Assembly (NCBI GenBank): GCA_902572155.1
Contig: CACGET010000023.1
Span: 1 to 16,820 of the forward strand
Length of the DNA stretch: 16,820 nt
Source of the DNA: an uncultured Pelagibacteraceae bacterium
Lineage (GTDB): Bacteria; Pseudomonadota; Alphaproteobacteria; Pelagibacterales; Pelagibacteraceae
Reading direction: 5' to 3'
The notes beneath the pieces were generated by a model. It searched no databases and was not told where the DNA came from. It was given only the letters and a program-made list of their open reading frames with translations. Within the stretch, counting starts at the first letter, position 1, and each line of letters begins with the position of its first letter. Both the position numbers and the translations under genes were made by a program. Positions 1 through 7,758 of this stretch are shown in pieces.

Positions 1-308
1 TCTAATTCTATAACAGCAGCGGGTGCTTCTTTACATAAATATTCTATACTATCTTGGTCACCTAACCAGTCGGCACCTTTTACGGTATCATACATGTGCC
101 ATCTCCAATCATCTTCACCCATATTTCCTAAAGCAGCAGAAATTCCTCCTTGAGCTGCAGATGTATGGCTTCTTGTTGGAAATACTTTTGAAATACAGGC
201 TGTTTTAAGACCAGCTTCACTCAATCCAACGGCAGCTCTTAAACCTGATCCACCAGCACCAAGTACAACAACGTCATATTCATGATCTATTATATTATAC
301 GAACTCAT
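1..308 (-). CDS. sdhA: Succinate dehydrogenase flavoprotein subunit (SdhA), N-terminal part, cut by window edge
   Basis: This is the catalytic flavoprotein of complex II, which oxidises succinate to fumarate on the cytoplasmic face of the inner membrane and passes electrons to SdhB. I translated it by hand from the ATG at 308: about 102 codons are visible and the gene runs off the left edge. The FAD dinucleotide-binding motif VVVLGAGGSGL lies at residues 13-23. TRSHTSAAQGG lies at 45-55, and its His48 matches the histidine that carries covalently bound FAD in the family. The start codon overlaps the sdhD stop as ATGA, so the two are probably translationally coupled. The order sdhC-sdhD-sdhA is the usual one, and sdhB is expected beyond the edge. 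The identification is secure; only the extent is unknown. Confidence 0.95.
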   Translation of the reverse strand, partial: MSSYNIIDHEYDVVVLGAGGSGLRAAVGLSEAGLKTACISKVFPTRSHTSAAQGGISAALGNMGEDDWRWHMYDTVKGADWLGDQDSIEYLCKEAPAAVIEL

Positions 309-634
309 AAATTAAGATTAAAAATTAAAATAATTGTTAATAATGGAATTACTATAGCAGAAACAAATAATAGTCTATTTGCGACATTTTTGATTAAATG
401 ATCGCTAATATAGTCTTCAAAAACCTCACTTATACTTAAAGCAGAGAAAAAATAAGCAAATATAAGGAATAAACCAAATAAAAATTTGTTAATTGGGTTT
501 ATAAAAAAGTTTATCACATCAGAATATCCTTGGTCATAAATTTTTACAAAGTTTATAATAAACCAAACCATCAGTGGTATTAAAATTACAGAAGATAATT
601 TAAGAAAAACCCATTTTTTAGTTACAGAATTCAT
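305..634 (-). CDS. sdhD: Succinate dehydrogenase membrane anchor subunit (SdhD)
   Basis: This small membrane anchor of complex II, 109 residues, has three hydrophobic segments (about 12-32, 50-70 and 88-107). It is identified mainly by position between sdhC and sdhA and by the EDY motif at residues 73-75, which matches the conserved D-Y pair near the quinone site of the family. In E. coli SdhD and typical alphaproteobacterial homologues, a haem b ligand histidine lies 11 residues before that Asp. Here that position is Phe63, and the only histidine in the protein is His79, after the motif. The gene starts one base after the sdhC stop and its TGA stop overlaps the sdhA ATG. The sequence is divergent, so the name rests strongly on context. 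Confidence 0.85.
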   Translation of the reverse strand: MNSVTKKWVFLKLSSVILIPLMVWFIINFVKIYDQGYSDVINFFINPINKFLFGLFLIFAYFFSALSISEVFEDYISDHLIKNVANRLLFVSAIVIPLLTIILIFNLNL

Positions 635-635
635 A

Positions 636-1019
636 TTAGAAAAAAAATTTACCTAACATATAAATTAATATTGTTATAATAAAGGAGCCAAAGATAACTA
701 CTAAACCGCTTATACGAGTTGTTTTTAGTTCATAACCGTAACCCATATCCATAATTAAATGTCTAATCTCACTTAAAATTTGAAAACTAAAAGACCAAGT
801 TAGGCCTAATACAAAAAATTTAGCTAATATTGACTTAAAAAAAAACTCTATTAAATCATAATTTGTCTCTCCTAAGGTTAAAAAAGAAATCCATATACAA
901 ATTAGTGTAATTGCTACAATATTGATAATACCAGTTATTCTGTGAGAAATTGATACAAGAGACGAAATATGCCATCTATAAATTTGTATATGAGGAGATA
1001 AGGGACTTTTATTTTCCAT
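636..1019 (-). CDS. sdhC: Succinate dehydrogenase cytochrome b556 subunit (SdhC)
   Basis: This membrane subunit of complex II, 127 residues, anchors SdhAB and contributes to the ubiquinone and haem b sites. The family signature SISHRITG lies at residues 23-30; Ser23 and Arg27 match the quinone-site Ser and Arg of the family. RHLIMDMGYG lies at 86-95, with His87 at the position of the haem axial ligand. Three hydrophobic segments are visible (about 28-48, 65-85 and 103-123). The start codon lies inside the end of asd, giving an 11-base overlap, so sdhCDA is probably read through from asd. The length is normal for the family. Confidence 0.93.
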   Translation of the reverse strand: MENKSPLSPHIQIYRWHISSLVSISHRITGIINIVAITLICIWISFLTLGETNYDLIEFFFKSILAKFFVLGLTWSFSFQILSEIRHLIMDMGYGYELKTTRISGLVVIFGSFIITILIYMLGKFFF

Positions 1020-2016
1020 AAAAATTATTTTTAATTAATGTTTCTGCAATTTCAACTGCATTTAGAGCTGCACCCCTCAAAAGATTGTCTGAGACAATCC
1101 ACAAATTAATACCATTTTCAATTGTTTTATCTCTTCTTATTCTTGATATAAAAGTTTTTTCACTACCTTCCGCTTCAAGGGGAGTGATATAACCTCCATC
1201 TGATCTCTCATCAATAACTTTACATCCCTCAAAACTATTTAGGGCTTCTCTCGCTTTCTCAATTGAAAAATTTTTTTCAAATTCTATGTTTACTGACTCC
1301 GAGTGGGAGACTAGAACAGGTAATCTCACACATGTTGCTGTCAATTCTATATTGTTATCTAAAATTTTTTTTGTTTCATTGGTCATTTTTAATTCTTCTT
1401 TTGTGTATCCTTCATCAGTAAATGCATCGATATGTGGAATAGCATTAAATGCTATTTGTTTTGTAAAATTTTTCGACTGAATCGTTTTTTTTTGTAAAAC
1501 TAATTTAGTTTGCTCTATTAATTCATCCATGGGAGCTTTACCTCCACCTGAAACTGATTGATAGGTTGAAACAACTATTCTTTTAATTATAAAAAGATCG
1601 TGCAGTGGTTTTAGCGCTATAACTAATTGAGCTGTTGAACAATTTGGATTTGCTATAATGTTTTTCTTTATATTATTTAAATGATTTGAATTCACTTGAG
1701 GTACAATTAATGGTACATCAGGGTCCATTCTATAAAAACTAGAATTATCAATAACTATTGAATCTCTGGCTGCTTTTTCAGCAAATATTTCTGAAATTTT
1801 TCCTCCGGCTGCAAAAAAAGTAATTTTAACTTTAGAAAAATCAAAAGTTTCCAGGTTTAGAACTTCGTATTCTTTTCCTTTAAAATTTATTTTCGATCCT
1901 TCACTCTTAGATGAGGCTAATAAAAATATGTTTTCGACTGACAGCTCTTTTTTTTCAAGAACTTCCAAAATTTTCCTACCAACATTTCCAGTGGCTCCAA
2001 CAATAGCTATATTCAT
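1009..2016 (-). CDS. asd: Aspartate-semialdehyde dehydrogenase
   Basis: This enzyme reduces aspartyl phosphate to aspartate semialdehyde with NADPH, the branch point to lysine and diaminopimelate, threonine and methionine. It has 335 residues, the usual length. The N-terminal nucleotide-binding motif GATGNVG lies at residues 7-13. The catalytic cysteine is Cys126 in NPNCST (123-128), followed by STYQSVSGGGKAPMDEL (150-166), which is characteristic of the bacterial family. It lies 20 bases downstream of dmdA and overlaps sdhC by 11 bases, so it links the DMSP genes with the sdh operon. No clear Shine-Dalgarno sequence precedes the ATG. Another gene of the lysine branch, dapF, lies on the other strand in this window. 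Confidence 0.96.
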   Translation of the reverse strand: MNIAIVGATGNVGRKILEVLEKKELSVENIFLLASSKSEGSKINFKGKEYEVLNLETFDFSKVKITFFAAGGKISEIFAEKAARDSIVIDNSSFYRMDPDVPLIVPQVNSNHLNNIKKNIIANPNCSTAQLVIALKPLHDLFIIKRIVVSTYQSVSGGGKAPMDELIEQTKLVLQKKTIQSKNFTKQIAFNAIPHIDAFTDEGYTKEELKMTNETKKILDNNIELTATCVRLPVLVSHSESVNIEFEKNFSIEKAREALNSFEGCKVIDERSDGGYITPLEAEGSEKTFISRIRRDKTIENGINLWIVSDNLLRGAALNAVEIAETLIKNNFYGK

Positions 2017-2036
2017 GGTGTAACTAAACTTTTATA

Positions 2037-3146
2037 CTAAATGAAGGGCAAATCGCAAACAGTTCCTACATAGATTTTTTCATTTATCTCAATTTTAAAT
2101 GGATGATCTAAGTTCCAGTAGGGTTTATTAATCATAGCTATACCAATAACTTTTTTAAAAGTTGGCGAATAAGCTGCGGATCTTACAAAACCAACAATAT
2201 CATTGTTGTCGTCAAACAATGTTTTTTCACAATACATATCTATATCTGTGTGATCAATTTTAACTCCCATCAATTTTCTAGTTATTCCTTTGTCTCTAAT
2301 TTGTTTTAATCTCTCTTTACCTAAAAATTTTGCGTCACTTTCTAAATTCATATATTTTTCAAAATTTGCTTCTAAAGGGTTATCTCTATTATCAAAATCA
2401 TTACCATATGAAAGAAGTGCTCCCTCAATTCTTTCTATCAAATTTGGACAACCAGGTTTAACATTAAATTCTTTTCCTACTTCAAACAAATGATCATATA
2501 AATCTTGTCCTGACTCAGAATTTTCAACATAAATTTCAAAACCACCTTGTTTCGACCATCCTGATCTTGCAATGAAATGTTTGACACCCTTAAAGTCGAA
2601 GTAATCAAAGTTAAAGAATTTTAATTCTGATATCTTTTCTCCAAAAACCTTTACCATTAATTTATCAGCTAAAGGCCCTTGTACAGCTAAAATATTAACA
2701 TTTGGTTCTTTTATTTTAACTTCAAAATTATTGCCTGCCGCAAGTCCTTTGGCAAAAAAAATTACATCAGAGTCGGCTATCGATAACCACCATCTATCTT
2801 CTGCTAATTTATTTATGATTGGATCATTAACTAAATTACCATGATCGTCAATCAAAGGAGCATAATAACATTTTCCAACTTTTGATTTTGTTAAATCTCT
2901 ACAAGTCATTAACTGAACTAGTTCGGCAGAGTCTTTTCCAGAAATTTCCACCTGTCTTTCAGCTGCTACATCCCATACTTGAACAAACTCTTTTAAATGA
3001 TGGTAGTCAGCCTCAAGCGAAACAAATGAGGCAGGTAACAACATATGATTATAAACTGTATAAGCACTCACACCCTGATTTTCAATTCTATCAGTATATG
3101 GTGTGCTTCTTAATCTTCTAGATTTAGATATTGGAAAATTTTTCAT
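2037..3146 (-). CDS. dmdA: Dimethylsulfoniopropionate (DMSP) demethylase DmdA
   Basis: DmdA transfers one S-methyl group of DMSP to tetrahydrofolate, giving 3-methylmercaptopropionate (MMPA) and 5-methyl-THF, the first step of the demethylation pathway. It belongs to the GcvT fold family. At 369 residues it matches, from memory, the length of the Pelagibacter enzyme. Family-like blocks seen are WDVAAERQVEISGKDS (58-73), QGP (156-158), RSGWSKQGGFEIYV (194-207), RIEGALLSYGNDFD (239-252) and NPLEANFEKYMNL (256-268). True glycine cleavage T proteins normally sit beside gcvH and gcvP, which are absent here. The immediate upstream neighbours are dmdB and dmdC, which supports DmdA over GcvT or another GcvT-like demethylase. 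A 93-base gap upstream contains a possible promoter. No Shine-Dalgarno sequence is visible. Confidence 0.93.
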   Translation of the reverse strand: MKNFPISKSRRLRSTPYTDRIENQGVSAYTVYNHMLLPASFVSLEADYHHLKEFVQVWDVAAERQVEISGKDSAELVQLMTCRDLTKSKVGKCYYAPLIDDHGNLVNDPIINKLAEDRWWLSIADSDVIFFAKGLAAGNNFEVKIKEPNVNILAVQGPLADKLMVKVFGEKISELKFFNFDYFDFKGVKHFIARSGWSKQGGFEIYVENSESGQDLYDHLFEVGKEFNVKPGCPNLIERIEGALLSYGNDFDNRDNPLEANFEKYMNLESDAKFLGKERLKQIRDKGITRKLMGVKIDHTDIDMYCEKTLFDDNNDIVGFVRSAAYSPTFKKVIGIAMINKPYWNLDHPFKIEINEKIYVGTVCDLPFI

Positions 3147-3195
3147 TTTTTAAATTTGAAACTTTGTATCTGATTCAAACATGTTTTCAATGATA

Positions 3196-3201
3196 ATTAT
3201 A
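3196..3201 (-). promoter_or_regulatory. Possible -10 element of a dmdA promoter
   Basis: A perfect TATAAT reads on the minus strand about 50 bases before the dmdA ATG, in the 93-base spacer between dmdB and dmdA, the longest spacer in the leuC-to-sdhA stretch. No good -35 hexamer lies at 16-18 bases upstream, and such hexamers occur by chance in AT-rich DNA. The spacing suggests that dmdA may have its own transcript start in addition to read-through from dmdB. Confidence 0.35.
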
Positions 3202-3239
3202 TAGCTTATCAATTTAAAGGGCTTCCATTTTTCTGGGAA

Positions 3240-4859
3240 CTAATTAAAATTTTTTCTTAGCTCAAACTTTTGAATTTTACCTGTTGATGTTTTGGGTAAT
3301 TCACAGAATACCACCTGTTTTGGAACTTTAAAATTAGCAAGAGTTTCTTTACAAAAATCTATTAAATCTTTCTCACTCACAGGCTTATCCTTAACCATTT
3401 CTATAAATGCACAAGGAACCTCTCCCCATTTGTCATCAGGTTTTGCGACTACAGCTGCTATAGAGACTGAAGGATGCTTAGACAGCGTATTTTCTATCTC
3501 TATTGAAGATATATTTTCACCCCCAGAAATAATAATGTCTTTAGATCGATCTTGTATCTTAACATAGCCATCTGGGTGCATTACAGCTAGGTCTCCAGTA
3601 TGAAACCAGCCACCATCCATTGCTTTATCTGTAGCTGATTTATCCTTAAAATACCCTTTCATAACCACATTCCCTCTAATCATGATTTCACCAATTGTTT
3701 TTCCGTCTGCAGGAACTTCTTTCATTGTTTCAGGATCCATAATAGTTACACCTTCTGTATTTGGGTACCTAACACCCTGTCTTGCTTTTATTTCATTTTG
3801 TTTTTCCTCATCAAAATCATTCCATCCATCATTCCAAGCACATTGAGTAACATGCCCATAGGTTTCTGTTAATCCATAAACATGCATCACTTCAAAACCA
3901 AGATCTTTCATTTTTTTAAAAATTATGCTTGGTGGAGGTGCTCCTGCAGTTAAAACATAAACTTTATGTTTTAATTTTTTTCGTTCATTTTCTGGTGCTC
4001 CAGTAATCATGTTTAATACAATAGGCGCTCCCCCAAAATGAGTTACATTATATTTATCAATTAATTCAAAAATTTTTTTTACATCAATATTTCTAAGACA
4101 TATTGTTCGTCCATTTAACATTGGAACAGTCCATGGATAACACCATCCATTACAGTGAAACATAGGAACAATAGTTAAAAAATTTAATCTATTAGGCATA
4201 TCCCATGCTACTGCACTTCCTGTGGACATTAGATAAGATCCTCTATGATGATAAACAACACCTTTTGGATTTCCAGTTGTTCCTGAAGTATAACTTAATG
4301 ATATTGCTTGCCATTCATCTTCTGGCATTTTCCAATTATAATTTTCATCACCAGTATTTAAAAAGTCTTCATACTCCAGATTACCTATTTTTTCTAATTT
4401 TGACTGATCTGCGTGTTTGTCATGAATATCTATAATCATAATTTCTTTGTCTAGAGTTTTTAGTGCTTTTTTAACTTCAGTGTGAAGTTGTCTATCAACT
4501 ACAAGCACCTTAGCATCACTATGATTTAAAATATAAGAGATAGTGTTTGCATCTAATCTGATATTTATTGTATTTAAAACAGCTCCTGTCATAGGAACTG
4601 AGTAGTGAGCTTCAAATATTTCTGGAGTATTAAAAGCTAAAAATGAAACAGTATCACCTTTTTTAATACCATTTTTTTCTAATGCACTAGCAAATTTAAT
4701 TGCTCTTTTATAAACTTCAGTCCAAGTGTATTTTCTATCCTCATAGACTATTGCTTCATAATTGGGATAAATATCTTTAGCTCTTTGTAAAAAAGACAAT
4801 GGAGTAAGTGGGACATAATTTGCTTTATTTTTATCTAAATTTTCATCATATGGACTCAT
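3240..4859 (-). CDS. dmdB: MMPA-CoA ligase, acyl-CoA synthetase family (DmdB)
   Basis: This ATP-dependent acyl-CoA synthetase of the AMP-forming class is expected to convert MMPA to MMPA-CoA, the second step of DMSP demethylation. It has 539 residues, a usual length. The P-loop-like adenylate motif YTSGTTGNPKG lies at 190-200, YGLTETYG at 328-335, GGWFHTGD at 416-423, DRSKDIIISGGENIS at 437-451 and the C-terminal lysine motif TSTGKIQK at 524-531, with Lys528 the likely catalytic lysine. The order dmdC-dmdB-dmdA, with only 2 bases between the dmdC stop and this start, supports the specific role. DmdB enzymes also act on other short and medium acids such as butyrate, so the gene could also serve general fatty acid activation. 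Confidence 0.85.
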   Translation of the reverse strand: MSPYDENLDKNKANYVPLTPLSFLQRAKDIYPNYEAIVYEDRKYTWTEVYKRAIKFASALEKNGIKKGDTVSFLAFNTPEIFEAHYSVPMTGAVLNTINIRLDANTISYILNHSDAKVLVVDRQLHTEVKKALKTLDKEIMIIDIHDKHADQSKLEKIGNLEYEDFLNTGDENYNWKMPEDEWQAISLSYTSGTTGNPKGVVYHHRGSYLMSTGSAVAWDMPNRLNFLTIVPMFHCNGWCYPWTVPMLNGRTICLRNIDVKKIFELIDKYNVTHFGGAPIVLNMITGAPENERKKLKHKVYVLTAGAPPPSIIFKKMKDLGFEVMHVYGLTETYGHVTQCAWNDGWNDFDEEKQNEIKARQGVRYPNTEGVTIMDPETMKEVPADGKTIGEIMIRGNVVMKGYFKDKSATDKAMDGGWFHTGDLAVMHPDGYVKIQDRSKDIIISGGENISSIEIENTLSKHPSVSIAAVVAKPDDKWGEVPCAFIEMVKDKPVSEKDLIDFCKETLANFKVPKQVVFCELPKTSTGKIQKFELRKNFN

Positions 4860-4861
4860 GA

Positions 4862-6625
4862 TTAATTGAATTTAAAATTCATTATATTTGAACTTCCAGA
4901 TATAGCAGATTTATAATGATATTCTGATCTTGGTAAAACTTTATCAAAATAAAATTTTGCAGTATTTATTTTATCCTCGTAAAAATCTTTATTACTATCA
5001 TATTCTTTATAGCTTACCTCAAGGACTTTAATCCATGAGAAGGCTAAAGATATATAACCAAGGGTTTTTAAATAATCATTTGCAGCAGCGCTTACATCAT
5101 CTTTCCCTTCTTTACTCTTTTCTGTGATCCAGCTATTAAATTTTGATAAAATAGCTAAATAATAGTCCAATTGTTTTGAAAAAATTTGCACTTTTTCACT
5201 TTTGTTAGCACATTCAGTTTTAATCATTTCCATAAAATTATTAATAATATTTCCATTTTTATTTGATAGTTTTCTAAATACTAAATCTGCAGCTTGAACA
5301 GAATTTGTGCCCTCATAAATTGGTGTTATTCGGTTATCTCGATATAATTGTTCAATTCCTTGATCTTTTGTAAATCCATATCCACCGTGAATTTGCATAG
5401 CATCACTTGTAATTTCCATTGCTAAATCAGTAAACAATGATTTTACAACCGGTGTCATTAATGAAACATAATCTGAAGCTTCTTGTTTAATTGTTTCATC
5501 AGGATGATAAAGGCTTACCTCAGTTTGTTGAGAAAGCCAAAAGCATAGTGCTCTTTCACCTTCAACTATTGATTTCATGTTTAATAAAGATCTTCTAATA
5601 TCAGCATGCTCAATAATAAAATCTGCTCCATTTGTAGATTTAGTATTATTTGTTTTTCCTTGTTTTCTCTCTTTGGCATAAGAAAGAGAGTTTTGATAAG
5701 CTATTTCTGATAATCCCAATCCTTGAATTCCAACAAGAATTCTCTCTAAATTCATCATTGTAAACATCTGACTTAATCCTTTATTTTTTGGACCTATCAT
5801 ATAGCCAACAGCATCATCAAAATTTAAAACGCAAGTTGCTGAACCTTTTATACCCATTTTGCTCTCTACTGATCCTGTCGATACGCCATTCCTAGGTCCA
5901 ATTGATCCATCATCTTTAACTATGAATTTAGGCACTAGAAATAAACTTATACCTTTGGTTCCTGAAGGTGAGTCAGTTGATCTAGCAATCACCAAATGAA
6001 TGATATTTTCTGTAAGATCATGATCACCTGAAGTTATAAAAATTTTTTGTCCGCTAATTTTATGAGTTCCATCTAATTGCTCTACAGCTTTTGTTTTTAA
6101 CAGACCTAAGTCTGTTCCACAAACAGGTTCTGTTAAGCACATTGTGCCACTCCACTTACCCTCAACCATTTTAGGTAAATATTTTTCTTTCATTTCATCT
6201 GTTGCATGATGTGAAATACAATTATAAGCACCTATAGTGAGTTCACTATAAAGCTTAAAAGAAAGACAAGTAGCTGAAAGCATTTCGTCAAAAAAAGCAC
6301 TAACTGTTTTTGGCATTCCTTGACCTCCATACTTTGGATCACAAGATAACGATACCCATCCATCTTCTATATATTTATTATAGGCTTCCTTATATCCTGG
6401 AGGTGTTCTCACAATACCATTTTCTAATTTAGCCGGATTTTCATCGCCAGCTATAGCCAAAGGTAATATAAGATTTTGATTTATTTTTGCAGCTTCATCT
6501 AAAATATCCTTAACCAATTCAGAATTAACTTCGCTGTATTTTTCTAACTCATTATAATTTTTATTGTCTCTTAATTTATCAAAGAGAAACATCATATCTT
6601 CGACTGGTGCTGTGTAATTTGGCAT
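4862..6625 (-). CDS. dmdC: MMPA-CoA dehydrogenase, acyl-CoA dehydrogenase family (DmdC)
   Basis: This FAD-dependent acyl-CoA dehydrogenase is expected to oxidise MMPA-CoA to methylthioacryloyl-CoA, the third step of DMSP demethylation, passing electrons to electron-transfer flavoprotein. At 587 residues it is much longer than ordinary acyl-CoA dehydrogenases (about 380-400) and fits the long DmdC type with an extra C-terminal helical domain (about 460-587). FAD and substrate motifs include MCLTEPVCGTDLG (162-174) and GGYGFTKDQGIEQLYRDNR (414-432). The likely catalytic base is Glu438 in PIYEGTN (435-441). It lies 26 bases after leuB and 2 bases before dmdB. A related long-chain acyl-CoA dehydrogenase is the alternative, but the neighbours favour DmdC. 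Confidence 0.87.
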   Translation of the reverse strand: MPNYTAPVEDMMFLFDKLRDNKNYNELEKYSEVNSELVKDILDEAAKINQNLILPLAIAGDENPAKLENGIVRTPPGYKEAYNKYIEDGWVSLSCDPKYGGQGMPKTVSAFFDEMLSATCLSFKLYSELTIGAYNCISHHATDEMKEKYLPKMVEGKWSGTMCLTEPVCGTDLGLLKTKAVEQLDGTHKISGQKIFITSGDHDLTENIIHLVIARSTDSPSGTKGISLFLVPKFIVKDDGSIGPRNGVSTGSVESKMGIKGSATCVLNFDDAVGYMIGPKNKGLSQMFTMMNLERILVGIQGLGLSEIAYQNSLSYAKERKQGKTNNTKSTNGADFIIEHADIRRSLLNMKSIVEGERALCFWLSQQTEVSLYHPDETIKQEASDYVSLMTPVVKSLFTDLAMEITSDAMQIHGGYGFTKDQGIEQLYRDNRITPIYEGTNSVQAADLVFRKLSNKNGNIINNFMEMIKTECANKSEKVQIFSKQLDYYLAILSKFNSWITEKSKEGKDDVSAAANDYLKTLGYISLAFSWIKVLEVSYKEYDSNKDFYEDKINTAKFYFDKVLPRSEYHYKSAISGSSNIMNFKFN

Positions 6626-6640
6626 TCCGGAACTTTAGAA

Positions 6641-6654
6641 TAATTATATAATTA
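6641..6654. promoter_or_regulatory. Perfect 14-bp AT palindrome in the leuB-dmdC spacer
   Basis: The sequence TAATTATATAATTA is its own reverse complement and lies in the 26-base gap between leuB and dmdC, overlapping the leuB stop codon. It includes TATAAT on the minus strand (6643-6648), 18 bases before the dmdC ATG. It could be a -10 element or a protein-binding site. In DNA this AT-rich a chance palindrome of only A and T is quite possible, and no good -35 hexamer is seen. Confidence 0.25.
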
Positions 6655-7758
6655 TTGCAATTTTGAAATTATCGCACTTCCCATTTCTGTAGTTGACACC
6701 TCTTTCATGCCTTTTGATATGATATCCCTAGTTCTTAATCCTTCGTTTAATACTTCCTGAACTGCTTTTTCAAGTGCATCTGCCTCATTATCTAGGTCTA
6801 GTGAATATCTTAATGCCATTGCAAAGCTTAAAATAGAGGCAATTGGGTTTGCTATTCCTTTACCTGCAATATCTGGAGCGGAACCGTGAATAGGCTCATA
6901 CATTGATCTCATTTCTCCATCTTTATTTTTAGCTCCTAAAGAAGCTGATGGTAAAAGTCCTAATGATCCAGTCAACATCGAAGCTTGATCAGATAACATA
7001 TCACCAAATAAATTATCGGTTACAATTACATCAAATTGTTTTGGATTTCTTAATAATTGCATGGAACAATTGTCAGCTAACATATGGCTTAACTCTACAT
7101 CTTTATATTCTTTATCGTGAAGTTCCTGAACCTCTTCCTTCCAAAGTTGTCCAGCTTCCATTACATTTGATTTTTCACATGAGGTAACTTTGTTTGATCT
7201 TTTTTTAGCTAAATCGAATGCTATTCTGGCAACTCTTGTTATCTCACTTGATGTATAAGTATGAGTATTAATTCCTTTTCTTTCACCATTCTCAATTGGC
7301 TTAATGCCTCTTGGTTCACCAAAATAAATTCCACCTGTCAGCTCTCTTACAATCATAATATCTAAACCTGAAACAATTTCAGGCTTCAAAGTTGAAGCAT
7401 CCACCAATTGTTCAAAACAAATTGCAGGTCTTAGGTTCGCAAACAATTTTAATTCTTTTCTCAATTTTAATAATGCTCTTTCTGGTTTTTTAGAAAAATC
7501 TAAATCATCCCATTTTGGACCACCAACAGCACCTAACATAACAACTTCACTTTCTAAAGCTTTATAAAACACTTCATCAGTAATAGGTGAACCATGTTTA
7601 TCATAAGAACATCCACCAGCAAGATCTTCGTCAATTTCAAAGTCTAAAGACTTTTTTTCATTAAACCAATTAATAATTTTTTTTACTTCACCTGTTACCT
7701 CTGGACCAATACCGTCACCTGGTAGTAATAAGATTTTTCTCTTCTTTACTTTAATCAT
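6652..7758 (-). CDS. leuB: 3-isopropylmalate dehydrogenase
   Basis: LeuB oxidises and decarboxylates 3-isopropylmalate with NAD+ in leucine synthesis. It has 368 residues, the normal length. Seen are LPGDGIGPEV (12-21), the substrate loop VRELTGGIYFGEPRG (137-151), the Mg-binding region DNLFGDMLSDQASM (248-261) and the NAD-binding EPIHGSAPDIAGKGIANP (288-305). The loop around 196-206 reads KSNVMEAGQLW, a variant of the commoner KANVLxxSxLW. The start overlaps the end of leuD by 8 bases, so leuC-leuD-leuB form one operon. The isopropylmalate synthase gene leuA is not in the window. Confidence 0.96.
   Translation of the reverse strand: MIKVKKRKILLLPGDGIGPEVTGEVKKIINWFNEKKSLDFEIDEDLAGGCSYDKHGSPITDEVFYKALESEVVMLGAVGGPKWDDLDFSKKPERALLKLRKELKLFANLRPAICFEQLVDASTLKPEIVSGLDIMIVRELTGGIYFGEPRGIKPIENGERKGINTHTYTSSEITRVARIAFDLAKKRSNKVTSCEKSNVMEAGQLWKEEVQELHDKEYKDVELSHMLADNCSMQLLRNPKQFDVIVTDNLFGDMLSDQASMLTGSLGLLPSASLGAKNKDGEMRSMYEPIHGSAPDIAGKGIANPIASILSFAMALRYSLDLDNEADALEKAVQEVLNEGLRTRDIISKGMKEVSTTEMGSAIISKLQ

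Noticed and set aside
2037..3146. Glycine cleavage T protein (GcvT) for the 369-residue protein
   Set aside because: No gcvH or gcvP is nearby, the C-terminal motifs differ from GcvT, and the neighbours encode DmdB- and DmdC-like enzymes.
3292..3567. Plus-strand open frame of 91 codons opposite dmdB
   Set aside because: It lies wholly antisense to a strongly conserved gene and encodes no recognisable domain.
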